Position numbers and translations under genes: made by a program. Below are positions 7,408-14,159 of a stretch of DNA of 29,752 nucleotides, piece after piece (the first letter of the stretch is position 1; each line of letters begins with the position of its first letter). This DNA comes from Bacillota bacterium (GTDB lineage Bacteria; Bacillota; Clostridia; Oscillospirales; Acutalibacteraceae): NCBI GenBank assembly GCA_023460155.1, contig JAEWRF010000182.1:1-29752 (forward strand), read 5' to 3'. The notes beneath the pieces were generated by a model that saw nothing but the letters and a program-made list of their open reading frames with translations, was not told where the DNA came from and searched no databases.

Positions 7408-7752
7408 TTACTTCCGGGAAAGGGCCGCAGCCACGCGGATGGCGCTTGCCAGCTTTTCCCGGTCGGATCTTGTCAGGGGGGCGCCGTGGAACATCAGGCC
7501 GGGCTGCCTCTCCAGAGTGCGTGCGAAATTGTCGATCACTTCGTTTACCTCGCTGGGGCGTTCCACATCCAGCAGCTCGTCGACAGTGCAGCGGAACAGG
7601 GCCGCGATGCGCGCCAGCATTTCCGCGTCCGGTTTCCGTCTGCCCTGCTCGTACATCCCCACCGCGGAGGGCGAGGTGCCCAGCAGCCGCGCGAGCTCGG
7701 CCTGCGTGCAGCCGCGCTCCAGACGGAACTGACGGAGTTTGTCTTTCAGCAT
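7408..7752 (-). CDS. XRE family repressor, partner of the ImmA-like protease
   Basis: A 114-residue DNA-binding protein. Residues about 1-60 form a classical helix-turn-helix (QAELARLLGTSPSAVGMYEQGRRKP), followed by a short C-terminal region with a predicted helical, protease-accessible linker. It is first in a two-gene operon with the ImmA/IrrE-type protease, whose relatives inactivate such repressors. ATG 7752 follows AGGGGG with 7 bases spacing; the longer ORF start at 7812 lies inside the promoter. The promoter contains a 13-bp perfect palindrome, and a near-copy lies in the leader of the divergent operon (8003-8493). Autorepression and control of the divergent genes are therefore inferred. 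Confidence 0.92.
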   Translation of the reverse strand: MLKDKLRQFRLERGCTQAELARLLGTSPSAVGMYEQGRRKPDAEMLARIAALFRCTVDELLDVERPSEVNEVIDNFARTLERQPGLMFHGAPLTRSDREKLASAIRVAAALSRK

Positions 7753-7783
7753 GTTTATTCCCCCTGATTTATTATCTGCCCGC

Positions 7784-7812
7784 ATTATATCACACGTTAC
7801 GTGTTGTATCAA
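7784..7812 (-). promoter_or_regulatory. Promoter and operator of the XRE-ImmA operon
   Basis: On the minus strand TTGATA (7812-7807), a 17-base spacer and TATAAT (7789-7784) with an extended TGA form a near-consensus promoter. The spacer contains the 13-bp perfect palindrome ACACGTTACGTGT (7792-7804), ideally placed for a repressor to block polymerase. Confidence 0.85.
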
Positions 7813-7892
7813 GACTGTTTCTCATCCCGGAACCGATCAGTCCCATAAATGGCCCTTAGAGTAAAATGAAAGAACATTTGTTTGAATTTCTC

Positions 7893-7932
7893 TTGCGATT
7901 TGGTTTGCAGCCTGCTACGATAGAAGCAAACC
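7893..7932 (+). promoter_or_regulatory. Candidate promoter of the small-ORF/sigma-like operon
   Basis: TTGCGA (7893-7898) and TACGAT (7916-7921), 17 bases apart with an extended TGC, form a moderate sigma-A promoter. A 7-bp inverted repeat GGTTTGC/GCAAACC (7902-7908 with 7926-7932) straddles the -10 box and could bind a regulator. Confidence 0.5.
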
Positions 7933-7970
7933 TCCGCTCGGAGGCGGCAGAAGAAGTTTTCTCTGAAATC

Positions 7971-7983
7971 ACACGAATCGTGT
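7971..7983. promoter_or_regulatory. Second operator-like palindrome, leader of the sigma-like operon
   Basis: ACACGAATCGTGT is a 13-bp perfect palindrome 7 bases before the ribosome site of the TTG-initiated small gene. Read in the better orientation it matches 11 of 13 positions of the palindrome in the XRE promoter (7792-7804), including both conserved ACACG/CGTGT arms. Confidence 0.7.
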
Positions 7984-8002
7984 AGCAAAGGGAGGAAAAG
8001 AA

Positions 8003-8209
8003 TTGGATTACGAAGCATGGGGCGGGGAGTATCTGGAGCTGGCGGCGCGGCTTCGGGAACATATTGCGCCGATACGCCGCGCACTGAAAACAGCGCGAGG
8101 GAAGGAGCAGGTTCTGCTGTACCGGCGCGCTGCCCTGCTGGAGGAAATGAGGATGGAATGCCTGCGAACCGGGCGTTCTCTTGTAAAACGGGGAGGAGGA
8201 AAAGCGTGA
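8003..8209 (+). CDS. Small hypothetical protein, first gene of the sigma-like operon
   Basis: A 68-residue, Arg/Leu/Glu-rich protein predicted to be mostly helical (possible short coiled coil over residues 10-55), starting DYEAWGGEYLELAARL. I do not recognise a named family. Translation is supported by a strong GGGAGG site 7 bases before TTG 8003 and by a 4-base overlap with the next gene: its TGA shares bases with the following GTG, so the two are translationally coupled. The pairing suggests it is a partner or modulator of the sigma-like protein, but this is inference. Confidence 0.7.
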   Translation: MDYEAWGGEYLELAARLREHIAPIRRALKTARGKEQVLLYRRAALLEEMRMECLRTGRSLVKRGGGKA

Positions 8210-8493
8210 AATCAATTTTGAGTCTCGATCTGTTCGGGGACAGGCTCCCGGCGGAGGAAGCACGGGACGACGGCGGCGAGCACCGGCGGATGCTTCTGAC
8301 CCTGAAAAACGCGGCGAAGGGGGAATTGACCGGTCGGCAGCTGACCTGCCTGCGGATGCGCTATCAGGAAGGAAAAAAGGTCTCCGAAATTGCCGAAGAG
8401 CTTGGAATACGGCCGCCCACCGTTTCGAAGCACCTGAAAAAAGCACGGGTCAGGCTGGAAAAGGTCATGCGCTATTCTTTCCCGAAGCTTTAA
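8206..8493 (+). CDS. Sigma-70 region 4-like DNA-binding protein
   Basis: A 95-residue protein whose C-terminal half is a sigma-70 region 4 / LuxR-like helix-turn-helix. It contains TGRQLTCLRMRYQEGKKVSEIAEELGIRPP, then TVSKHLKKARVRLEK, the arrangement of -35-recognition helices. No region 2 is present, so it cannot be a complete sigma factor and more likely acts as an activator or an accessory DNA-binding protein, like small sigma-like regulators of phages and integrative elements. GTG 8206 is preceded by GGAGGAGG and overlaps the stop of the upstream gene. A weak AAAGC/GCTTT hairpin and T-rich tail follow at about 8491-8520. Control by the neighbouring XRE repressor is inferred from the shared operator. 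Confidence 0.85.
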   Translation: MKSILSLDLFGDRLPAEEARDDGGEHRRMLLTLKNAAKGELTGRQLTCLRMRYQEGKKVSEIAEELGIRPPTVSKHLKKARVRLEKVMRYSFPKL

Positions 8494-8546
8494 AGCAGAG
8501 GCAGCTTTGGACTTTTTCACGAAGAAAAAAGAATTTTTCAGGCTGT

Positions 8547-8575
8547 TTGTGAAATCGGCGGAAGTATGATAGAAT
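8547..8575 (+). promoter_or_regulatory. Promoter of the MATE gene
   Basis: TTGTGA (8547-8552) and TAGAAT (8570-8575) are spaced by 17 bases. The ATG at 8566 lies upstream of this -10 box, which argues for the downstream TTG start of the exporter. Confidence 0.6.
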
Positions 8576-8607
8576 ACTTGTTATCGGGAAACAGGGAAGG
8601 GAAATTT

Positions 8608-9993
8608 TTGAAAAAGCTGTTGAGCCGCACTGCCGCGTTTGTATCGCGTAGCTTTACCGGGGAATTCTTTAGTTCCCGGCAGGTTTGGAATATTTTCCTG
8701 CCGATTTTTATCGATCAGGCCTTTATTGTGTGCCTGAGCTTTCTAAATACCGCCATGATCAGTTCCTCCGGAGTTGACGCGGTGAGTGCCGTGAACATGG
8801 TGGATTCGCTGAATATCTTCCTTGTGAACATTTTTATCGCCGTAGCAACCGGCGGGACGGTGGTTGTGGCGCAGTACCGGGGCAGCCGGAATGAGACGAT
8901 GGTCTCCAAATCCGCCGCGGGCGCCATGTCCTCCGTTTTTCTGCTCGCTGCGGGCATCGGCGCGTTCGTCATTGTTCTGCACAATCCGACGCTTTCCGTT
9001 CTGTTCGGGAAAGCGGACCCGCACGTGCTGGGCCTGGCGAGGACCTATCTGATCGGCAGCGGGCTTTCCTACCCCGGCGTCGCCGTTATGGAAGCGGCCT
9101 GCGGCGCTCTTCGCGGAGTGGGGGAAACAAAATCCTCGCTGATCCTTTCACTGGTAAACAATGTTTCTTATGTTCTGCTGAATGTGCTTTTCATCAACGG
9201 GCTGCACATGAGCGTGTTCGGGATGGTGCTCGCGCTGAACATTTCACGGTGGCTCGCGGCGGTCTGTTCCATCCTGTATCTGGTGCGTATCAACGTTTCG
9301 CTGAAATTTCGCCTGCGGGACGCGATCCGGTTCGACCCCGCCATGCTGAAGAAAATATTTTTGATCGGAATTCCGTTTGCGGCGGAGCAGATGTTTTTTA
9401 ACGGCGGAAAGATCCTGACCCAGACCTTTATCGTACAGCTCGGCACCTACGCCATCGCGGTCAACGCAATCTGCGGCTCCGTCATTCAGCTGTTCCAGAT
9501 TGCCGGGAACGCCGCGTGTCTTTGTGTGGTCACTCTGGTCGGGCAGTGCGTCGGCAGGAAAAACATCGGGGACGCCCGGAAATTTATCCGTTCGTTTCTG
9601 GTGGGTTCCAGCGTTTCGTTCCTGATCATGACGGTGGTGCTGTTTCCGCTTTTAGGGGGACTGATCAGCCTGTTTTCTCCACCGGCACAGATTGTTCCAA
9701 CGGTGCGGAACATTATACTGATGACGGGAATTTTCGAAGTCTTCCTGTGGTCCGTCAGTTTCGTTACGCCGGCCGCCCTGCGCGCCGCCGGAGACGCGGG
9801 ATTTACCTCCGTGGTTTCCATGCTTTCCATGTGGCTGGTCCGGGTCGTTCTGGGGTATTTTTTGGGAATTCACACGCCGCTCGGTATTTTGGGCGTCTGG
9901 CTTGCCATGGACTGCGAATGGGGCGTGCGCGCGACGGTTTTTCTGCTTCGCTATCGGGGCAAAAAGTGGTACAGCCACCGCCTGATCGATTAA
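8608..9993 (+). CDS. MATE family efflux transporter
   Basis: A 461-residue inner-membrane protein with about twelve hydrophobic segments in two pseudo-symmetric halves, the fold of MATE/MOP-superfamily Na+ or H+ coupled exporters of drugs and other small cations. Typical features are the N-terminal IFLPIFIDQAFIVCLSFLNTAMIS segment, GGTVVVAQYRGSRN after helix 2, and the GALRGVGETKSSL loop. The substrate cannot be predicted. TTG 8608 is chosen because GGGAAGGG lies 6-7 bases upstream and the longer ATG form would start inside the promoter. The gene stands alone, with its own promoter and a terminator shared with the facing gene. Confidence 0.92.
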   Translation: MKKLLSRTAAFVSRSFTGEFFSSRQVWNIFLPIFIDQAFIVCLSFLNTAMISSSGVDAVSAVNMVDSLNIFLVNIFIAVATGGTVVVAQYRGSRNETMVSKSAAGAMSSVFLLAAGIGAFVIVLHNPTLSVLFGKADPHVLGLARTYLIGSGLSYPGVAVMEAACGALRGVGETKSSLILSLVNNVSYVLLNVLFINGLHMSVFGMVLALNISRWLAAVCSILYLVRINVSLKFRLRDAIRFDPAMLKKIFLIGIPFAAEQMFFNGGKILTQTFIVQLGTYAIAVNAICGSVIQLFQIAGNAACLCVVTLVGQCVGRKNIGDARKFIRSFLVGSSVSFLIMTVVLFPLLGGLISLFSPPAQIVPTVRNIILMTGIFEVFLWSVSFVTPAALRAAGDAGFTSVVSMLSMWLVRVVLGYFLGIHTPLGILGVWLAMDCEWGVRATVFLLRYRGKKWYSHRLID

Positions 9994-9996
9994 AAA

Positions 9997-10040
9997 AGCA
10001 CAGGGCTTCCGGTGTGTTACCGGTGCCCTGTGCTCTTTTT
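9997..10040. terminator. Bidirectional terminator after the MATE gene
   Basis: A 10-bp stem (9997-10006 with 10025-10034) and an inner CCGGT/ACCGG stem are followed by T5 on the plus strand, and are flanked by A6 (T6 on the minus strand). It serves both the MATE gene and the gene at 10042-10746. Confidence 0.9.
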
Positions 10041-10041
10041 A

Positions 10042-10746
10042 TTACAGCCCGAACTGATATTTGTGGGTTAACACTCCGTCTTTAAATGTGATGCGCACCG
10101 ACGAATCGGATCCGCTCCACTCGTAAATTTCTGTGCTGCCGGTGGAATCAACCAGAGTTCCCGGGTCGCCGAACGCGGCTGCGACGTCGTCGTAGCTCAT
10201 TCCCTGCGTCAGCGCGTTGAATGTTTTCCGGGAAACGCCCGAGCCTGGTGAAGGGGTGTCCTCGGAGGGAGCGTCGGAACTGCCGTCCTGTGGGGAAAAG
10301 GGATGCATTTGGGGAGCAGCCTGAGAAACCGCCGACCCGGTGGTTGTGGTTTCCGTTCTCTGCTCGGCTCCGGAATCACCCGCCGCACCGCTTCCCGCCG
10401 GGGCCTGCGGGGCGGCGGAGCCGCTCTGCGCTGAGGAAGAGTCCGATCCGCTATCGGAAGACGGCGCGGAGCCGACCTGTTGTGCGGAAACGCTGCCGCC
10501 CGCCGCCGCGGCGGGCTCTCCGGAGGAAATTGCATAGCCCTCGGAGGAAGCGGCGGCAAGGGATACGGCGCCGCCGGAAGATGATGAGGAGGACGCGCTG
10601 CCCCCCGATTGAATCAGGCCGCTTGCGCCCAGGATCAGAACGGCGGCCATAACGCCGATCAGGGCAATCATGGTCGGCAGGAGGATGTCCTTTTTCGGTT
10701 TCTGCGGGGAAGTCTCCCCGTTCCGGGATGTTTCGTTCTGATTCAA
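10042..10746 (-). CDS. Membrane-anchored protein with Ser/Ala-rich linker and SmpA/DUF3862-like domain
   Basis: A 234-residue protein of three parts: a short cytoplasmic Asn/Lys-rich head, one transmembrane helix (about residues 22-48, LLPTMIALIGVMAAVLIL), and an outside portion. The outside portion is a long Ser/Ala/Gly-rich low-complexity linker of about 120 residues and a C-terminal globular domain. That last domain (about residues 175-234; FNALTQGMSYDDVAAAFGDPG to the end YQFGL) has the pattern of SmpA/OmlA-BLIP-like or DUF3862 beta domains. The role is unknown; a surface-exposed binding module on a flexible stalk is plausible. The only in-frame start ahead of the membrane helix is TTG 10746, with a modest GAAGGA site 11 bases upstream. 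Confidence 0.75.
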   Translation of the reverse strand: MNQNETSRNGETSPQKPKKDILLPTMIALIGVMAAVLILGASGLIQSGGSASSSSSSGGAVSLAAASSEGYAISSGEPAAAAGGSVSAQQVGSAPSSDSGSDSSSAQSGSAAPQAPAGSGAAGDSGAEQRTETTTTGSAVSQAAPQMHPFSPQDGSSDAPSEDTPSPGSGVSRKTFNALTQGMSYDDVAAAFGDPGTLVDSTGSTEIYEWSGSDSSVRITFKDGVLTHKYQFGL

Positions 10747-10821
10747 TTCGCTTCGCTTTCCTTCGCCGTATTTTTTCGGGAATCCGGTTCCGTCCGGGAA
10801 ATTCCACGGGCTTTCCCCTTA

Positions 10822-10850
10822 AGAATAGCATTTCTTTGGGCCCCTGTAAA
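10822..10850 (-). promoter_or_regulatory. Promoter of the membrane-anchored DUF3862-like gene
   Basis: On the minus strand TTTACA (10850-10845), 17 bases and TATTCT (10827-10822) with an extended TGC precede the TTG start by about 75 bases. Confidence 0.5.
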
Positions 10851-11018
10851 TTCCCCCGGCTGGGAACGGAAAAAAATCGTGCAAAAATACCGGGTATAGG
10901 ACGGGCCGGATTCCCATAGGATAGGGAGCGGAACAAGAAAGCGGTCGTTCTGCTCTGTGTGATTTTCGAAGGCCTGCATGAATTTTTAGCCAATTTCTTC
11001 TGTTTTGATACGGGATGC

Positions 11019-11058
11019 GAAAATTGGGGAAGCGGATGCCGACCGGCGGCGCTTCCCC
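11019..11058 (-). terminator. Terminator of the amidase-like gene
   Basis: A 9-bp perfect stem GGGGAAGCG/CGCTTCCCC (11026-11034 with 11050-11058) with a 15-base GC-rich loop is followed in the minus direction by AATTTT. Confidence 0.75.
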
Positions 11059-11065
11059 GGATTTT

Positions 11066-11557
11066 TTATTCCCACCTTCGCGCCCCCGGAATGTGCAGAT
11101 ACCGGATATTCGCGTAAAGATAGCTGTTCAGCGGGCGCATAAACGCGTCGTAGGTATGGGCGGCGACATAGATGCCGTCCGGCTTTACGGCCGCCACGAC
11201 CGGCGTGTGGTAGAAGTGCCCGGCGGCGTCGCCGAGCTGGAGCAGATCGCCGGGCTGCAGGTCGGCGGCATCCGCCTCCACTGCGTAAGGACCCACGGAA
11301 CGGTTGGAAACCAGAAAATTGTAAAGATACATTACGCCGCTCCAGGAGGGTGTGCGGCTCTCCGGACTGTTGTAGTACCACCCGTGAGTCGGCGTCGGAT
11401 TCATGACGCCGCAGCCGGCAAACAGGCACTGTGACGCGAAATTCGTGCAGTCGCCGCCCATACCGTCGAAGCTCAGGTAGCTCGGGTTTCGGGAAAAGGC
11501 CCACTTCTCGGCGTATTCCACGGCTTTCGGTCCGTCGTAGGAGATGGTTTTCAGCAT
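11066..11557 (-). CDS. Amidase-like Cys-His domain protein (putative amidase domain, Amidase_6)
   Basis: A 163-residue protein consisting almost entirely of the putative amidase domain (Amidase_6, NlpC/P60-CHAP-like fold). The N-terminal half shows the family signature: AVEYAEKWAFSRNPSYLSF, then GGDCTNFASQCL with the predicted nucleophile Cys37, and a W-Y-Y-N motif. The later GDLLQLGDAAGHFYHTPVV segment supplies the predicted catalytic His. Such domains are thought to cleave amide bonds in peptidoglycan peptides. Unusually for a wall enzyme, no signal peptide or anchor is visible, so its location is unclear. ATG 11557 follows AGAGGG; the longer in-frame reading to 11632 has no ribosome site. 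Confidence 0.85.
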   Translation of the reverse strand: MLKTISYDGPKAVEYAEKWAFSRNPSYLSFDGMGGDCTNFASQCLFAGCGVMNPTPTHGWYYNSPESRTPSWSGVMYLYNFLVSNRSVGPYAVEADAADLQPGDLLQLGDAAGHFYHTPVVAAVKPDGIYVAAHTYDAFMRPLNSYLYANIRYLHIPGARRWE

Positions 11558-11647
11558 GGGCTCCCTCTTTTCAGATCGTATTGTTTTCACCGACATTCTA
11601 TTCTTCCGGCGGAAAAACGGTGCGGATTTCACTTCTTTGAATTTGCC

Positions 11648-11676
11648 TTGTATATTTCAGGAAAATGTTATAAAAT
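11648..11676 (+). promoter_or_regulatory. Candidate promoter of the flippase-like gene
   Basis: TTGTAT (11648-11653) and TAAAAT (11671-11676) are spaced by 17 bases. An overlapping extended -10 (TGT plus TATAAA, 11666-11674) is an alternative. Confidence 0.4.
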
Positions 11677-11737
11677 ATAAAATTACTCGGGATTGTTCTG
11701 CAATTCTGAATTACGTTATGAATTTGGAGATTGAACG

Positions 11738-12805
11738 ATGGCGGACAAGCCGAAGAACAGGCTGGGAAAAAATCTGTTTGTTATAGGAACGCTCGCCCTC
11801 AGCGTGGGGGTCATGCTGTATTTCCTCTTTACGACGGACGGGATCACGACTCTGGGAAAGATCATCGTGAGCCTGCGGCTGCGCTGGCTCTTTCTCGCAA
11901 TCGGCGCAGCGTTTGCGTGCTGGTTCCTGGAGGCCTGGGTACTGAACCGGCTCTGCCGTCATTTTATCAAGCAGTGGAAATATACGCGCTCGTTTACCGT
12001 AGGCATGATCGGGTTTCTCTACAGCGCGCTGACCCCGTTCGCCACGGGCGGGCAGCCGATGCAGATTTATGCCATGAACGCCATGGGGATGGATGCCGGA
12101 ATGGCCGGTTCCATCATCGCGGTGAAATCGCTTACCTATCAGATTGTCATGGTGGCCTATTCGCTGGTTGCCGTGGCACTTAAACTTCACTATTTTCAAA
12201 CAAGCGTCAGTAATTTTGCCTTTGTGACCCTCCTGGGCCTGACGGCAAACTGCGTTTATATCGCGCTGATTGCCCTGTTCCTTATCAGCGAGCGGACGAC
12301 TGATAAAATTCTGCACGGCTCGATCCGTATACTCCATAAAATGAAGCTTTGCCGGCACCCGGAGGAACGGTATGAGAAGATCCACCGCGAGCTTCAGATG
12401 TTCCACGGCGCTTCCCGACTGATGGGGCATTCCACCGGTCTGTACGCCGTCGTCATGGCGGTGACCGCCGTTCAGGTTACCGTCAACAGCCTGATTCCCT
12501 ATTTCATCTACCGCAGCTTTAACATGGGCGGTGCCTCGGTCGTTACCATGGTGGCGGCACAGGTGTTCGCGGTCACAATCTCTTCGTTTGTTCCGCTCCC
12601 CGGCGCCTCCGGCGGGGCAGAGGGCTGCTTCTACCTGTTCTTCGCGCCGTATTTTCAGGCCGCAATCATCCCGGCCATTCTGTTGTGGCGGATCATCACC
12701 TATTATTTCAACATCGCGTTCGGCGGAATCTTTGCGTATATCGGCAGCAAGCAGAACAAAATCGTGCTGAAAAATCCTACGGATAATCCCCTTAAAAAGG
12801 ACTGA
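11738..12805 (+). CDS. Flippase-like integral membrane protein (LPG synthase TM / YbhN family)
   Basis: A 355-residue polytopic membrane protein with 7-8 predicted helices. It resembles the membrane domain of MprF and the stand-alone YbhN-like family (lysylphosphatidylglycerol synthase TM region). Conserved landmarks are the first helix pair with RWLFLAIGAAFACWFLEAW, the ALTPFATGGQPMQIYAM segment, and PLPGASGGAEGCFYLFF near the C-terminus. The soluble lysyl-transferase domain of MprF is absent, so it should not aminoacylate lipids; lipid or isoprenoid-lipid translocation is the usual proposal. GGAG lies upstream of ATG 11738. Its place beside an antibiotic-response type ABC operon fits an envelope role. 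Confidence 0.85.
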   Translation: MADKPKNRLGKNLFVIGTLALSVGVMLYFLFTTDGITTLGKIIVSLRLRWLFLAIGAAFACWFLEAWVLNRLCRHFIKQWKYTRSFTVGMIGFLYSALTPFATGGQPMQIYAMNAMGMDAGMAGSIIAVKSLTYQIVMVAYSLVAVALKLHYFQTSVSNFAFVTLLGLTANCVYIALIALFLISERTTDKILHGSIRILHKMKLCRHPEERYEKIHRELQMFHGASRLMGHSTGLYAVVMAVTAVQVTVNSLIPYFIYRSFNMGGASVVTMVAAQVFAVTISSFVPLPGASGGAEGCFYLFFAPYFQAAIIPAILLWRIITYYFNIAFGGIFAYIGSKQNKIVLKNPTDNPLKKD

Positions 12806-12813
12806 ATTTCCGC

Positions 12814-12842
12814 TTGACAGGAAAAGCGGGTTGTGATATGGT
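12814..12842 (+). promoter_or_regulatory. Promoter of the GntR-ABC operon
   Basis: A perfect TTGACA (12814-12819), a 17-base spacer and TATGGT (12837-12842) with an extended TGA form a strong promoter. A CCGCTT/AAGCGG hairpin (12810-12829) overlaps the -35. Confidence 0.85.
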
Positions 12843-12843
12843 A

Positions 12844-12872
12844 TTACTGTACTAATAGAAATAGTACAGTAA
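12844..12872. promoter_or_regulatory. Operator of the GntR (YtrA-type) repressor
   Basis: A perfect 11-bp inverted repeat TTACTGTACTA ... TAGTACAGTAA (12844-12854 with 12862-12872) with a 7-base centre lies from just after the -10 box to before the ribosome site. This is the typical place and shape for autorepression by a dimeric GntR protein of the YtrA subfamily. Confidence 0.85.
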
Positions 12873-12889
12873 ATACAGGGAGGCGTACC

Positions 12890-13267
12890 ATGTTTGAGCT
12901 GGATTTCAAAAGCAGGCTGCCCATTTATGAACAGCTCTGCCGCATGATTACGCAAATGGCCGCGTTGGGCGCCCTTGACCCGGCGGAACCTCTGCCGAGC
13001 GTCCGTAATCTTGCGCGGCAGCTTGGCATTAACCCCAATACGGTGCAGAAAGCCTATCAGATGCTGGAACGCGACGGGATTATCAATACCGTGCCCGGAA
13101 AGGGCTCGTTTCCCTCCGGGGACGGCGCGGCGGTGGCGCACCGGCGGCTTCTGGCGGTGGAAAAGCTGGAAGAAGCGCTGCGGGAAGCGGCGCAGTGCGG
13201 CGTTCCACCGGAGACGGTGGAAAAACTGACGGCGGAACTGTTCACAAGGAGGGAAAAAGATGATTGA
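12890..13267 (+). CDS. GntR family repressor, YtrA subfamily
   Basis: A 125-residue regulator with an N-terminal winged helix-turn-helix (residues about 8-75). SRLPIYEQL is followed by PLPSVRNLARQLGINPNTVQKAYQMLERDGII and the wing VPGKGSF. Only a short helical C-terminal tail follows rather than a large effector domain, which defines the YtrA subfamily that controls ABC transporters. GGGAGG precedes ATG 12890. The stop overlaps the start of the ABC ATPase gene by 8 bases, so they are co-translated. The strong inverted repeat between promoter and start is its expected binding site. In Bacillus the comparable operon is induced by cell-wall antibiotics; whether that holds here is inferred. Confidence 0.93.
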   Translation: MFELDFKSRLPIYEQLCRMITQMAALGALDPAEPLPSVRNLARQLGINPNTVQKAYQMLERDGIINTVPGKGSFPSGDGAAVAHRRLLAVEKLEEALREAAQCGVPPETVEKLTAELFTRREKDD

Positions 13268-14159
13268 GGTCAGGGAGCTGACAAAGACCTTCGGCAAGAA
13301 GGCCGCGCTCGACAAAGTATCGTTCACTATCGGGGGCGGGTCGGTGTTCGGGCTGGTCGGCTCGAATGGCGCCGGGAAATCCACGTTCCTGCGCGCGGCG
13401 GCCGGCGTCTACCGTCCGGACAGCGGTACGGTGACGGTGGACGGAGTCTCGCCGTTCGAGAATTCGGCAGTGAAATCCCGGATCTATTTTCTTTCTGATT
13501 ATCCTTATTTTCTGCCGCAGGCGACACTTGCGGAGATGGCCGCCTTTCTGCGGCGGATCTATCCCAACTGGAGCGATGAAAAATGGGCGGAAATGAACCG
13601 GATGTTTCCGGTGGGAGAAAAGGAAAAGATACAGAATATGTCGAAGGGGATGCAGCGGCAGGCCGCTCTGATCTGTGCCTTTGCGGCGCAGCCGGATTAC
13701 CTGCTGATGGACGAAATCTTCGACGGGCTGGATCCTGTGATGCGGCGCCTGCTGAAAAAGGCGATTTCCGGCGACGTTGCGGACCGCGGCGTTACGGTGA
13801 TTATCGCGTCGCATAACCTGCGGGAGCTGGAAGACGTGTGCGACCATGTCGGGCTGTTCCACAAGGGCGGCATTCTGTTTGAAAAGGATATCGACGAGCT
13901 CCGCCTCGGCATCAGCAAGGTTCAGGCGGTGTTTCAGCCACTTCCGGACCGGAGCGCGTTTTCCGGGCTGGATATTCTGAAGTTTGAAACGCGCGGCTCG
14001 CTGGTGAACCTGGTGATCCGCGGGGAGAAAGAGGAAATTCTTTCGAAGCTGAACGCGCTGAACCCCGTTTTTGTGGAGGCTTTGCCGCTCACGCTCGAAG
14101 AAGTATTCATCAGTGAAATGGAGGTGGCCGGATATGACAGAGACAGCTTCCTTTCGTAG
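13260..14159 (+). CDS. ABC transporter ATP-binding protein (YtrB-like)
   Basis: A 299-residue ATPase subunit. Walker A is GSNGAGKS (residues 34-41), the signature is the degenerate MSKGM (127-131), Walker B is YLLMDE (147-152) followed by the D-loop GLDP, and the switch His is in ASHN (His185). A C-terminal extension of about 80 residues follows the nucleotide-binding domain, as in YtrB/BcrA-type exporters. Its partner is the permease encoded next, overlapping by 26 bases, and the upstream GntR gene overlaps by 8, so the three form one operon. Substrate is unknown; export or defence against wall-active peptides is a context-based guess. Confidence 0.93.
   Translation: MIEVRELTKTFGKKAALDKVSFTIGGGSVFGLVGSNGAGKSTFLRAAAGVYRPDSGTVTVDGVSPFENSAVKSRIYFLSDYPYFLPQATLAEMAAFLRRIYPNWSDEKWAEMNRMFPVGEKEKIQNMSKGMQRQAALICAFAAQPDYLLMDEIFDGLDPVMRRLLKKAISGDVADRGVTVIIASHNLRELEDVCDHVGLFHKGGILFEKDIDELRLGISKVQAVFQPLPDRSAFSGLDILKFETRGSLVNLVIRGEKEEILSKLNALNPVFVEALPLTLEEVFISEMEVAGYDRDSFLS

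Larger units (their letters stand above)
10747..11065. other. Intergenic region, no gene seen
   Basis: These 319 bases hold the minus-strand promoter at 10822-10850 and, at the right end, the terminator of the amidase-like gene. Open frames here look like chance: no ribosome site and no recognisable protein pattern. Confidence 0.5.

Noticed and set aside
6948..8493. Idea that the XRE-ImmA locus is an integrated ICE or prophage
   Set aside because: No integrase, excisionase, relaxase, phage structural gene or attachment repeats are visible; flanking genes are ordinary chromosomal ones.
8491..8520. Terminator after the sigma-like gene
   Set aside because: Only a 5-bp AAAGC/GCTTT stem with a poor T tail is present; mentioned in the gene entry but not listed as a feature.
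11711..13384. 557-codon minus-strand frame across the flippase-like and GntR genes
   Set aside because: It spans two well-supported plus-strand genes, a promoter and an operator; composition is His/Arg-rich and no domain is recognisable.
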